Translations under genes and position numbers: made by a program | Shown here: positions 1-10,030 of the stretch, one piece after another | Position numbering within the stretch: position 1 is the first letter of the stretch | How the letters are laid out: each line of letters starts with the position of its first letter | The notes under the pieces: model-generated | Databases searched by the model: none | Seen by the model: only the letters and a program-made list of their open reading frames with translations | Told to the model about the DNA's origin: nothing | Origin: a bacterium | GTDB lineage: Bacteria > SM23-31 > JAUVVT01 | Length of the DNA: 40,164 bases | Assembly (NCBI GenBank): GCA_030616165.1 | Contig: JAUWXV010000004.1 | Coordinates: 1 to 40,164, forward strand | Direction of reading: 5' to 3'

Positions 1-1137
1 CAGAAACAAGCAGATGTTACAATTGACCTGGCAGGGATGTTCAGACTTAAAAAGAGCGATACTACAAAAAGGGCAGGAGCAGGAAATGTAAGAATAAGAA
101 GACCTATTATTAAAGATGAAGAGGAGAAAAAAGAAGATTCAGAAGATAAAGAGGAGAAAAGTTTTTTTCTTTTTAGAGGTTTTGCTTCTTTGATAAAAAA
201 GGTCAATCCGATATCTTTAAGATATTCACAAACTGTAAATGTCCGAAATGTAGGTTTAGAAGCAAATCCTTCTTTAAAATATCAGTTTGGATTAGATAAT
301 GATCCCGGTGTTTTATTTAAAGCAAATGTGGGGACAAATCAAGGCTCGGTTATTATAACAGATGATTTTAACATCACTACTGGCTTTAATTTTACAAGTA
401 ATATCAAAAGTGTTTTAAACTATTTAAAGAGAGATAATACTACCGAGCGTGCAAATACTTATACTGGAAATATAAGTGAGACATACATTATTTTAGGTGA
501 TAAAAAGATTCCGTTTTTTAACTGGAAATTTTCTTTGAGCGGGCTTGAAAAGCTGAAATTTTTATCATCTCTTTTTCGGACTGTATCTTTTAGTCATATT
601 TATTCCGGAACAAAAGAAACTCAATTACAGACGACTGATAATGTTTATATACCAATAACCGAGTCTTATAAATCGGGATTTAGACCTCTTGCTGGTCTGA
701 CATTTAATTGGAAAAATGGAATATCTTCAAAATTCACCTGGAATGTTTCGGAGACCATTAGTGATAATTTAAAAGTTAATTCCAGCAGTAAAGTTATTCA
801 GCAGAATATTAGTTTTATCACCACTTACCTTACAAGGGGAGGATTCAATCTTCCCCTGCCTTTCTTAGGTTCAAAAAAGGTGGATAATAATGTTAGCTTC
901 AGATTTACGTTTAATATGAGTTCCAATGCAACATTTAATAACAATCCCCAGGGTGAATATATAAAGTTTAGCGAAAATTCAAACTGGTCGTTAAAACCAG
1001 AAATTACATACAACTTCAGTTCAAGGATTAGCGGCGGAATGCACTTTGAACTGATGAGTATCAAAGATAATTTATCAGGCAAGAAATCCACTAAAGATTT
1101 TGGCATCTCCGTTGATATTATTATTGCAGGAAGTTGA
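1..1137 (+). CDS. SprA-like outer membrane protein, C-terminal part (5' end outside window)
   Basis: Frame is open from base 1 (QKQADVTIDLAGMFRLKK...). Long run of beta-barrel-like strands with 'PLAGLTFNWKNGIS' and a terminal 'GISVDIIIAGS', resembling the C-terminus of SprA-type T9SS translocon proteins. Confidence 0.6.
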   Translation, partial: QKQADVTIDLAGMFRLKKSDTTKRAGAGNVRIRRPIIKDEEEKKEDSEDKEEKSFFLFRGFASLIKKVNPISLRYSQTVNVRNVGLEANPSLKYQFGLDNDPGVLFKANVGTNQGSVIITDDFNITTGFNFTSNIKSVLNYLKRDNTTERANTYTGNISETYIILGDKKIPFFNWKFSLSGLEKLKFLSSLFRTVSFSHIYSGTKETQLQTTDNVYIPITESYKSGFRPLAGLTFNWKNGISSKFTWNVSETISDNLKVNSSSKVIQQNISFITTYLTRGGFNLPLPFLGSKKVDNNVSFRFTFNMSSNATFNNNPQGEYIKFSENSNWSLKPEITYNFSSRISGGMHFELMSIKDNLSGKKSTKDFGISVDIIIAGS

Positions 1138-1270
1138 TACAAAAATAAGAGATTTGTTATTTAATGTGAATAGATGTATTGCCGCTGTAAAAATGCAGCA
1201 GCATTTCCTGGTTCTGCTTAATTATTAAAAGAACGTTAATAAATTATCAATCACGCAGAATTTTTATTAG

Positions 1271-1420
1271 AGTTTCTCTCCTTATTTTCTTTTAAAAGAA
1301 CCAGCTGTAATTTATTATGGCAAGATATATTCTCCTTTAACTGTATCCATTATATGCGTTTTTGCAACCTGTATCAGTGCTTTGATAGACAATATAGTTA
1401 TAGGAACATTCTTTTGGTGA
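1271..1420 (+). pseudogene. Remnant of a VTT/DedA-type membrane protein gene
   Basis: Start-less frame SFSPYFLLKEPAVIYYGKIYSPLTVSIICVFATCISALIDNIVIGTFFW* aligns to PPTIMVYGESFNPILVAIVGGIGTCIASLIDYTVITFIF of the adjacent downstream ORF. Confidence 0.55.
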
Positions 1421-1427
1421 ATAAACT

Positions 1428-2093
1428 GTGAATTTCATAAACAAACTGAGTATTTTGAGAGGTAAGTGGAGCGTTCTGATTTTTTCTTTGGCTGCCTATG
1501 TAATGACGTTGGTTATTCTATTCTTTTCTTTTCCGCTTCAACAAAGTTTGGAACTGCTGTTCTTGCTTGTATATATGACCTTTGCGTGTACCTTCTTTCC
1601 CCTCCCAACACCTCCAACAATTATGGTCTATGGTGAAAGCTTTAACCCTATCCTGGTAGCTATAGTCGGTGGGATTGGCACTTGCATAGCAAGTTTAATT
1701 GATTACACTGTGATAACCTTTATTTTTGAGTACAAAAAATTCGCAAAGTTAAAGCAGACGAAGACTTATAAATATTGTGCTTGGTTTTATAACAAAGTTG
1801 CTTTCATAAGTTTAGTTATAGCGGGTTTTACCCCCATTCCATTTGAACCCTTCCGATTTTTGGCTGCTGCTACGAAATATAACAGGGTCAAATATGTTCT
1901 GGCTATATTTATAGGTAGGGCGCCGCGATATTATCTCCTTGCGAAGTTTCAACATCTGTTTCCCATTCCACGCAGCATTCTTATTGGTTCTATTCCTTTG
2001 ATACTGATAATCGGACTAATAAGGGTGCTTTGGAATAGAAGAATTCAAAAGAAGACTCTGCAGGAACACATATATGAGGAGAATGTCAATTAA
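1428..2093 (+). CDS. VTT-domain (DedA/SNARE-associated-like) membrane protein
   Basis: 221 aa, multiple hydrophobic segments, 'FTPIPFEPFRFLAA' and 'GRAPRYYLLA' typical of VTT proteins. Confidence 0.6.
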   Translation: MNFINKLSILRGKWSVLIFSLAAYVMTLVILFFSFPLQQSLELLFLLVYMTFACTFFPLPTPPTIMVYGESFNPILVAIVGGIGTCIASLIDYTVITFIFEYKKFAKLKQTKTYKYCAWFYNKVAFISLVIAGFTPIPFEPFRFLAAATKYNRVKYVLAIFIGRAPRYYLLAKFQHLFPIPRSILIGSIPLILIIGLIRVLWNRRIQKKTLQEHIYEENVN

Positions 2094-2280
2094 GCCTCGT
2101 GATTCTGTTAATCAGGAGGGGCTTGTGAAAAGTCATAAGGTAAAAGTTAAAATAATATAAATATTCAGCCAAAAATTTTGATTGATTTTATAAAGTATTA
2201 TCATATATTATAAAAAATAAATGAATTCATAAAATCTTAAATTCGTTCAAGTTAGATAAGGAGGAATACAAACGAAAGAT

Positions 2281-3034
2281 ATGTCGTTGACTCAATCTTT
2301 GCGGATTTTGGGACGGGCCCTGCGTAATTATATAATCGAAAAGCCGCTTGTTGTTTCATTTGAAGTTACCCATTCTTGTACCTGCAATTGTCTTCACTGT
2401 GTTATGGGAGGAATAAAAGAAGAAAAGGATTTACTCGAACCAGCAGGCTATACAGCCCTGGTGTCATCATTACGCCCTTGTGTGGTGCAGGTGTCAGGTG
2501 GAGAACCACTTCTCAGACCAGAAGTGGTAGATATAGTTAAAGCGATTAAAAAGTATCATAACGGTCTTATACATGTAATTCTTGTAACTAATGGTTCTCT
2601 TTTGAATAAAGAGAATTATGCAGAATTGAAGGAAGCTGGCGTTGACCGCTTTTTTGTATCGCTTGACTTCCCCAATGAGAAACACGACGAGTTTCGGCGG
2701 CATCCCGGTCTATATGCTCATCTGCATGAAATCATCCTGCGTCTTGCAGCCGAGTCTGGTTATGATGATATTGCGTTGAATTCTGCAATAACCCGATTGA
2801 ACCTGCCATATCTTATAGATTTAACAAATAAAGCTGAGGAATGGGGTGTATCCATCTCTTACAGCACCTATGGTCTTTTCGTAAGAAAGATAAAAACTTC
2901 TTTATTTACTCCAAAGAAGACTTGGAAATGTTACAGCAGCAAATACTTTATCGAGACACGGTATATCATTTTTCTATTTCTGATTGTGATAATTCCACTT
3001 ATAAAACAGGATTGTCTGTGGGAGGATTATGTAA
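2281..3034 (+). pseudogene. Radical SAM protein, frameshifted and 3'-truncated
   Basis: CxxxCxxC motif (CTCNCLHC) and 'SGGEPLLRPE'. Homology to the intact ORF 4673-5656(-) moves to another frame near 2873-2880 (FRKKDKNFFIYSKEDLEML), and the SPASM-type tail is absent. Confidence 0.65.
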
Positions 3035-4447
3035 ATGGATTATGATAAATGTGTAATGCTTTTATTTGATGGTGCAAGATTTGATGTCTTTAATGATTTA
3101 CTAAAAGCAGATAAACTTCCTAATATTAAAAAATATATACTGTCTAACGGAACTTTTTTGAAAGGATATTCGAGTCTACCTACAACTACTGGTCCAGCAC
3201 ATATACCATTTATTTACGGAATATATCCAGGTAAGGCAAATGTACCCGGGATAAGATGGTTTGATAAAACTACTGCAAAAAGAAATATTATGACCAATTC
3301 AGATATAAGGTCGTATGTTGGTCCTGGTTGTTTTTCTATGGGGACTGACGTTGCAAAGAATTATATCCCATTGTATAATTATTTTTCAAAACCGATAAAC
3401 ATACTCGGTTTTTTAGATAAGAATTATAATGTTAAATTAAAGACCGACAGAATCCAAAAAACTCTGTATTATATATATGCTCATTATACAGGTAAATGGG
3501 GGGTAGTAGATTATTTTACTGCACAATCTGTAAAAAGATATATCGAGCAAGGTAATGATTTTATCTTTTCATTATTCCCTGCCATAGATGAAATAACACA
3601 CCTCCATAATCCAGTTCATGAAAAGGTTCTGAGACAATATTGTAAACTCGATGAATTTGTAGGAGAAATATTTCATAGTTTATCGGATGGAGAACTTGGG
3701 AAAATTTTGGTCTTTATCGTGAGTGACCATGGCCTTTCCAAAACTCATACTCATATTCCATTAGTTAATTTATCCAAAGAGGAAGGGTATTTACCAATAT
3801 TTTATCCAAAGATATTAAGAAGAAAATATGACATAGCAATTATGGAAAGTGGCAATGCCATGGCATTTATATATTTTATGGAACCTGTAAATAACAGACC
3901 TGCTCTTTATGGAGAATTTAATATAGTTGATAAAAACAAGAAATTTATTAACCGGCTTTTATCCCATGATGGTATCGATTTCATAGCTTACAGAATAGAT
4001 AACTCTTCTATAGTCGTGAGGAATAGACATGGAGAGATCATATTTGACTTTAAAGAAAACGAGCGTATAAAATTAATAAATATTGGTGATAATCCATTAG
4101 AATTTAAAGTGGATAAGGATTCAATACCTCTGAGTGAATCATTGAACTTCACGATGAATACCAATTATCCAGATTCGATAGTTCAATTAAGACAGCTATT
4201 TAATTCAAATCGTACAGGCGATTTAGTAATATTTGCAAAAGATGGTTTTGATTTAAGAGAAAGATATGAATGGCCAGAACATAGAAGTTCGCATGGTTCA
4301 TTATTAAAATCACATATGGAGGTGCCAATTTGCACTAATATCAAATTGAAATCTACATCATGTAGGACAGTCGATATTTTTCCAACAATACTCTATAAGT
4401 TAGGATATAATATCTCAAGCAACATAGATGGAAAAGTTATACAATAG
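3035..4447 (+). CDS. Type I phosphodiesterase/nucleotide pyrophosphatase-like protein (alkaline phosphatase superfamily)
   Basis: 'MLLFDGARFDVF..', 'SSLPTTTGPAHIPFIYGIYPG' nucleophile region, 'VSDHGLSKTHTH' metal-binding region. Confidence 0.75.
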   Translation: MDYDKCVMLLFDGARFDVFNDLLKADKLPNIKKYILSNGTFLKGYSSLPTTTGPAHIPFIYGIYPGKANVPGIRWFDKTTAKRNIMTNSDIRSYVGPGCFSMGTDVAKNYIPLYNYFSKPINILGFLDKNYNVKLKTDRIQKTLYYIYAHYTGKWGVVDYFTAQSVKRYIEQGNDFIFSLFPAIDEITHLHNPVHEKVLRQYCKLDEFVGEIFHSLSDGELGKILVFIVSDHGLSKTHTHIPLVNLSKEEGYLPIFYPKILRRKYDIAIMESGNAMAFIYFMEPVNNRPALYGEFNIVDKNKKFINRLLSHDGIDFIAYRIDNSSIVVRNRHGEIIFDFKENERIKLINIGDNPLEFKVDKDSIPLSESLNFTMNTNYPDSIVQLRQLFNSNRTGDLVIFAKDGFDLRERYEWPEHRSSHGSLLKSHMEVPICTNIKLKSTSCRTVDIFPTILYKLGYNISSNIDGKVIQ

Positions 4448-4672
4448 GGGCTGGTTTTTTAAACCTTTTTATTTATGGTGAGATGTTATAGTGAGCGGTG
4501 TGAATTACGTGGATATGTAAGATAACACGGACTTTTTGGGGGGGTAAAATAAAAAAACACAGATGCATGAGGAGCAACTGAAATTAGAAACTGAGGAGAA
4601 AAGAACTACAAGTTTTTTTGCATAGATTCTGAACTATACTGCAACACAAGCAGTATGACTATTACACAAATT

Positions 4673-5656
4673 TCAAGAATATTGTGAAGTGACTTTTTGA
4701 TAAACATTATCCTTAATTAAATACCAAACAGGTTTTTCAGTATTGGGACGAATACTTGTATAACATTTCCCACAAGTATTATTTTTTGTAAAATCTTTCA
4801 CGATTTCATCCTGAGATTTACAATGTGCTGTAATTAATCCGCAAGGTGATAAGGTACCATCCGGATTCACAATTAAAAATCTTTCACCTGCACGACAGTC
4901 AGAACGGAAACCGTTTTTAAAATAAGTAACCATATTCTTAAAGCTATATTCGGATGTATAGATTGTATTGTTTCTCTTCCTCAAATCCAAAACTTGTTTA
5001 ATTATTTCCTTAAATTCTTCCAGTTCTTCCTTTGAAAGCATGTAATCTTTGTTGCCTGTTCTAAGTGGTGTATAAGCACTAAAACTGATTGTGACATTCC
5101 ACTTTTTAGCTAATTCAACCAATTGAACCATCTCTCTAAAATTATCACTTTGTAATACACAGGCGATGTTAATTGCTTTATGATTTTCTGAATCAAGAGA
5201 CTTTATAAGTGTTTCAATATGTTTGAAGAGTCCAGGGACCTGTCGGAATTTGTCGTGACGCTCATCAGGATAATCTAAAGAGATTGAGAATCTGTTCGCT
5301 CCACCTTCTAAGAGTTGGAAGTATTTCTCTTTTGTCAAGAGCACACCATTGGTTGTTACTATGATATAAGGAGCCCTATTCGGAATTCTTATAGCTTTCA
5401 AAATTTGTTCAAAATCCCTGCGTAGCAAAGGCTCACCACCGGAAAGTTGTGCAATAACAGGCTTGATTTGACTGCAAATTTCACCATATATTTGGGCTGA
5501 AGCTCTTTCTTCATCAACCGGACCTCCCAAGTGGCAGTGTTTGCATCGGGCATTACATTTATAAGTAATCTCAAAAGAAACACAAATTGGACTTTTTAAA
5601 AAATAACTTCTAAACCCGCGATTTAGGTACGAAAGAAAGTGTGTTACAGAATCCAT
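4673..5656 (-). CDS. Radical SAM/SPASM domain protein
   Basis: CNARCKHC motif, 'LSGGEPLLRRDF', C-terminal cysteines (CRAGERFLIVNPDGTLSPCGL...CGKC). Confidence 0.85.
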   Translation of the reverse strand: MDSVTHFLSYLNRGFRSYFLKSPICVSFEITYKCNARCKHCHLGGPVDEERASAQIYGEICSQIKPVIAQLSGGEPLLRRDFEQILKAIRIPNRAPYIIVTTNGVLLTKEKYFQLLEGGANRFSISLDYPDERHDKFRQVPGLFKHIETLIKSLDSENHKAINIACVLQSDNFREMVQLVELAKKWNVTISFSAYTPLRTGNKDYMLSKEELEEFKEIIKQVLDLRKRNNTIYTSEYSFKNMVTYFKNGFRSDCRAGERFLIVNPDGTLSPCGLITAHCKSQDEIVKDFTKNNTCGKCYTSIRPNTEKPVWYLIKDNVYQKVTSQYS

Positions 5657-6026
5657 TGGTTTGATTATATTTTATTTAAATATTCTTTTAATATATATTA
5701 TTTCTCAAATTAACATAAAAAATTAATTATTAATATAACTATTGTTTTTCTTAATTAAAATTATCTTAATAGTTAATAACTATTTATATAATTGTCAAGT
5801 ATTTTTTTAGTAAAGTCCCAGTTGACATTTAACATAGAATGAATGAATTTTAAAAATTTTTAATATATTTTTATTGTTATATGATATTCATTATTGTATA
5901 TTTACTTGAAAATAAAAAATTACCTATTTTGATTCAGAATAACCCATTCATTTAAATCCTTTATTTCAAAAGTAATTTAATCAATTATATTCATAAGTGT
6001 TTTAAGATAAAATAAGGAGAAAAATA

Positions 6027-6938
6027 ATGTTCAAAGAAATGGACCGTAGGAAATTTTTAAAAAGTTCCGCAGTTATTCCTGTTGTAGCAGCGGCAGGTTT
6101 GAGCATCAAAGGGGATAAAAGTTATTCCCAGACAAAGATAAAAAGGGTAGGAAGTCCAAGTCTTAAGGTAAGTTGTTGTGCATATTCGTATCGTCAGTAT
6201 TTGACAAAAGGTAAATGGACACTCGATAATTTTTTGGAAACTGCGGCAGAGTTAGGATTTGATGGAGTAGAACTAACTTCTTATTATTTCCCAAATTATC
6301 CAAATAGGCCTGATGATGAATATCTTTGTCACATTAAGCAGAAAGCATTTTTACTTGGACTTGATGTAAGTGGGACAGCGGCTCGAAATAATTTCTGCAA
6401 CCCTGATAAAAATAGAAGAAAAGAGGATGTAGAAGATGTTAAAATGTGGATGGAATGTGGAGCAATGTTTGGGGCACCTGAAATACGAATATTCGGTGGA
6501 AATGGTATCCCCAAGGGACATACTGAAGAGGAGGCAACTGAATGGGTAGCAGAATGTTTAAAAGAGTGTGCTGACCATGGAGCAAAATATGGTGTAATGG
6601 CTGCATTGGAAAATCACGGTGGTTTTCCTGAAAAGGCTGAACAGGTATTAAGGGTATTAAAAATGGTTGATTCGGATTGGGCTGGCGCAAATCTGGATAC
6701 TGGCAACTTTAGGAGTGATGACCCTTATAAAGAGATAGAAGAAGTTGCCCCATATACTATTACCTGTCATGTTAAAGTAAGCTTAAGAAAGGGAGTAAAA
6801 GCCGACATGGGAAGGATTGTTGATATACTTAAAAAAGCGGGTTATAGAGGACATCTTCCAATTGAATACGAGGAAAAAGAAGACCCAATAACAGGGGTGC
6901 CAAGGTTTCTTAACGAAATTAAAGAGGCTATTGGTTAA
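6027..6938 (+). CDS. Tat-exported sugar phosphate isomerase/epimerase-like TIM barrel protein
   Basis: DRRKFLKSSAV twin-arginine motif; 'FDGVELTSYYFP', 'ALENHGGFPE', 'GANLDTGNF', 'HLPIEYE' are typical of AP endonuclease family 2/xylose isomerase-like barrels. Confidence 0.8.
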   Translation: MFKEMDRRKFLKSSAVIPVVAAAGLSIKGDKSYSQTKIKRVGSPSLKVSCCAYSYRQYLTKGKWTLDNFLETAAELGFDGVELTSYYFPNYPNRPDDEYLCHIKQKAFLLGLDVSGTAARNNFCNPDKNRRKEDVEDVKMWMECGAMFGAPEIRIFGGNGIPKGHTEEEATEWVAECLKECADHGAKYGVMAALENHGGFPEKAEQVLRVLKMVDSDWAGANLDTGNFRSDDPYKEIEEVAPYTITCHVKVSLRKGVKADMGRIVDILKKAGYRGHLPIEYEEKEDPITGVPRFLNEIKEAIG

Positions 6939-6955
6939 ACTTTCGAGAGGATAAA

Positions 6956-8704
6956 ATGAAAAAAATTTTAAAAACAATAATGATTTTTCTTGTATTGATT
7001 GGAATGACCCGATGTGCAAGAGAACCTGAAGTGAGCAATTTTCCTGAACTTATTTTGTATAATGGAAAGATAATTACAGTAGATGAGAATTTTTTTATAG
7101 CGGAGGCTTTGGCAATAAAAAGGGATAAATTTGCAGCAGTTGGTACAACCAATGAGATTGAAAAATTGGCTGGCAAAACTACAAAGAAAATAAATTTAAA
7201 CGGTAAAACAGTAATACCAGGGCTTATAGAGGCTCACGCCCACCCTGAGGGAGCATCCACAAGCGAACTTTTTGAGGAAATACCAGATGTTCATTCTGTT
7301 GGTGAACTCCTTGACTGGATTAAACAACAGGCTGAAAAGAAAAACTCGGGTGAATGGATTATCCATCCTAAATTTTTTCCTACAAGACTGAAAGAGATGA
7401 GACAGCCCACTAAAGAGGAACTGGATAAGGCTGCTCCTGAAAATCCTGTTTTTTTAAATGGGAGTTATGGAGGGATGATAAATACCGCCGCTATGCGTAT
7501 CTCTATGATTACGAAGAATACAAGACATCCAGGGATTCTGAAAGATACAAAAACTGGTGAGCCAACAGGATTCATTCAGGCATCTGCCTTTAGTCTTCTT
7601 AAAGGAAGACCGTCAAGAGATATCTTGTATGAGGAAAGACTTGATGCTCTGGTAAATATGATTAAAAGATATAATAGTGTTGGTATAACAAGTTTTTGGT
7701 CTGGGTCAGGTGGTCCGTCTAATTCAAAGATGTATATGGACCTGTGGAAGAGTGGAAGGCTTACCGCAAGGGTGTTTCAAAATATAAGTGTTCCAGTGAA
7801 TATAAGGGCACCAATTGAAGAAATTAGAGAAAAGTTATCCAGTTTAGGATATTATACCGGTTTTGGAAACGAATGGGTACGGGTGGGGGCACTGAAAACG
7901 AGTATGGACGGGGGTATTCTCACGGGAACTGCGTACTTGAGAGAACCATGGGGGAGTAAAGCAGAAGAAATTTACGGAATAACAGACCCGAAATACAGGG
8001 GTGGCTTTAAGATATCAAAAGAAGAATTGATTCCTGTCGTTACAGTTGCAAACGAGATTGGCTGGAAATTTACCGCTCACTGCACCGGCGGCGGTAGTGT
8101 AGATATTATGCTCGCTGCTTATGAAGAGGTAAATAAAAAAAGACCAATCAAGGATAGGCGATTTTCTATCATACACGGAAATTTCTACACACCTGATGCT
8201 ATCGAAAAGATGAAAAGGCTCGGCGTTTGTGCAGATATGCAGCCTGCCTGGTTTTACAAGGATGCGGATGCAATGAAGTATGTGCTTGGCGATAGAAGAA
8301 TCAAAACATTTCATCCTTATAAATCACTGTTCGATGCCGGTGTTGTTGTGAACGGCGGCTCTGACCATATGGTCAAATTCGATTCCCATACGTCTATCAA
8401 TCCATACAATCCTTTTCTCGCTATGTGGTCAATAATCACAAGGAAAACCGAAAGGGGGAGTGTTATAATTCCTGAGGAAGCAATTACAAGAGAAGAGGCT
8501 TTGAAGATGTACACAATAAATAATGCATTTGGTTCATTTGAAGAGGATATTAAAGGCTCGATTGAACCAAATAAACTCGCAGATTTGGTAGTTATCTCGG
8601 ACGATATTTTGACCTGCCCTGTTGATAAAATCAAGGACATTAAAGCAGAGATGACTGTGGTGGGTGGCAGAGTTGTTTATAAAAGCGAATCTTTTGAATT
8701 TTAG
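6956..8704 (+). CDS. Amidohydrolase family protein (YtcJ-like), exported
   Basis: 'NLNGKTVIPGLIEAHAHPEG', 'NGGSDHMV', 'GSIEPNKLADLVVI'; hydrophobic N-terminus followed by Cys. Confidence 0.85.
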   Translation: MKKILKTIMIFLVLIGMTRCAREPEVSNFPELILYNGKIITVDENFFIAEALAIKRDKFAAVGTTNEIEKLAGKTTKKINLNGKTVIPGLIEAHAHPEGASTSELFEEIPDVHSVGELLDWIKQQAEKKNSGEWIIHPKFFPTRLKEMRQPTKEELDKAAPENPVFLNGSYGGMINTAAMRISMITKNTRHPGILKDTKTGEPTGFIQASAFSLLKGRPSRDILYEERLDALVNMIKRYNSVGITSFWSGSGGPSNSKMYMDLWKSGRLTARVFQNISVPVNIRAPIEEIREKLSSLGYYTGFGNEWVRVGALKTSMDGGILTGTAYLREPWGSKAEEIYGITDPKYRGGFKISKEELIPVVTVANEIGWKFTAHCTGGGSVDIMLAAYEEVNKKRPIKDRRFSIIHGNFYTPDAIEKMKRLGVCADMQPAWFYKDADAMKYVLGDRRIKTFHPYKSLFDAGVVVNGGSDHMVKFDSHTSINPYNPFLAMWSIITRKTERGSVIIPEEAITREEALKMYTINNAFGSFEEDIKGSIEPNKLADLVVISDDILTCPVDKIKDIKAEMTVVGGRVVYKSESFEF

Positions 8705-8714
8705 ATTAATTTAC

Positions 8715-8767
8715 AAAAAAGGGAACAGGCGGGCAAATAATATCGATAGACCTTCGAGCCTGTTCCC
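8715..8767 (-). terminator. Intrinsic terminator of the minus-strand oxidoreductase gene
   Basis: GGGAACAGGC (8721-8730) pairs perfectly with GCCTGTTCCC (8758-8767); followed on the minus strand by TTTTTT. Lies between convergent genes. Confidence 0.7.
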
Positions 8768-8771
8768 GTCT

Positions 8772-9827
8772 TTATTGGATTATATCTTTTACTTTTACAA
8801 GTTTTCCAGTTTCCGCAGATTCATAAATTGCCGATACAACAGCAAGTGCTTTGAGACCATCCTCACCTCTGGTTCCCTCTTTAGGTTCGGTATTGTTTCG
8901 CACACAATCCACAAAGTGAGAAATCTCATTAAAATAACCGAGTGACTGAATTTCATCCACAGCGGGTTTTGTCCAGCCATAAGTAAAATCTGCCTTCTCT
9001 ACAGCATATCCGTATCCTTTACGGCTGTAAACAGAGATAGGTGAGCCTTTTGTCAGGTCTATATGAAGATTCCCGTTGGTGCCATAAATTTCAATTATGT
9101 CGTCCATCCCTCCACAGGTTATATAATTTCCTTCAACAAATCCCCTTATACCATTTTCAAATGTCACAAGTGAAGCAGCCCAATCTTCCCCACTGTAATT
9201 TTTATGGAGAAGATTTTTTTCCTCACCACCTGATTTCATACTCACTACTTCAATAATCTCTTCTCCGACAAACCATGGTAAGAAACCAATCGGATGAATA
9301 CCAAGATGAATCATTGAACCACCTCCGCAGTATTCTTTTTTCTGGGCATAAACCGAGTGCGAACCGCTGTGGGTCTCTTTTGCCTTTATATAAAGGACTT
9401 CCCCGACTGCACCCTCTTTGCATATCTGTTTTGCTCTGGTCAAAGCAGGAGCAAAAATCCAGTCCTCAGCATACATAAGTTTTACTTTGTTTTTCTTGCA
9501 AACATTGACCATTTTTTCAGCGTCTGCTATACTCGTTGCCAGTGGTTTTTCGCAAATTATATCCTTACCAGTTTCAGCAGCAGCAACAACCACATCTTTA
9601 TGCAGAAAATTTGGCACGCAAACACTGACAAGATTAATATCCTCTTTTTCAAACATCTCGTGATAATCTTCATACCGTTTTGGAATTTTGTATTCATCTG
9701 CAAACTCATTAAGATTATCGATTGCAGATACAGACTTAATCTCTGCATATATACAGCGCTTATATGACTCCGCATGAAGCATTGCGGCAAACCTTGAACC
9801 TACTATTCCTATTTTTATTTTATCCAT
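8772..9827 (-). CDS. Gfo/Idh/MocA family oxidoreductase
   Basis: 'IGIVGSRFAAMLHAESY', 'EKPLATSIADAEKMV', 'GGGSMIHLGIHPI'. Confidence 0.9.
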   Translation of the reverse strand: MDKIKIGIVGSRFAAMLHAESYKRCIYAEIKSVSAIDNLNEFADEYKIPKRYEDYHEMFEKEDINLVSVCVPNFLHKDVVVAAAETGKDIICEKPLATSIADAEKMVNVCKKNKVKLMYAEDWIFAPALTRAKQICKEGAVGEVLYIKAKETHSGSHSVYAQKKEYCGGGSMIHLGIHPIGFLPWFVGEEIIEVVSMKSGGEEKNLLHKNYSGEDWAASLVTFENGIRGFVEGNYITCGGMDDIIEIYGTNGNLHIDLTKGSPISVYSRKGYGYAVEKADFTYGWTKPAVDEIQSLGYFNEISHFVDCVRNNTEPKEGTRGEDGLKALAVVSAIYESAETGKLVKVKDIIQ

Positions 9828-9883
9828 GTCTAAATTCCGTTTTTATTAAGTGAATATAAAATTATAACAAAATAACAAAATAA

Positions 9884-10005
9884 CTTACTTTCTTTGAAAA
9901 GAAAGTAAGCAAAGAAACTTTAAACTTATTCCTAATCCTTGCGGAGCAAGGATTAGGAATATAGATAAGTTTTTTGGGGACACCTTTTTTTCTAAAAAAG
10001 GTGTC
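9884..10005. repeat. Three consecutive perfect hairpins
   Basis: 9884-9909 (12-bp stem), 9928-9960 (15-bp stem, GGA loop), 9979-10005 (12-bp stem, TCT loop). Confidence 0.85.
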
Positions 10006-10030
10006 AAAAAAGTAACTATTCTGTATTATA

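Noticed and set aside
825-1142. Minus-strand 105-aa ORF
   Set aside because: Antisense to the convincing SprA-like frame; no recognisable motif.
4448-4672. Possible coding remnant (MHEEQLKLETEEKRTTSFFA)
   Set aside because: Too short and low-complexity to support a call.
9357-9767. Plus-strand ORFs inside 8772-9827 (67-136 aa)
   Set aside because: Antisense shadow of the well-supported Gfo/Idh gene; low-complexity Cys/Phe-rich translations.
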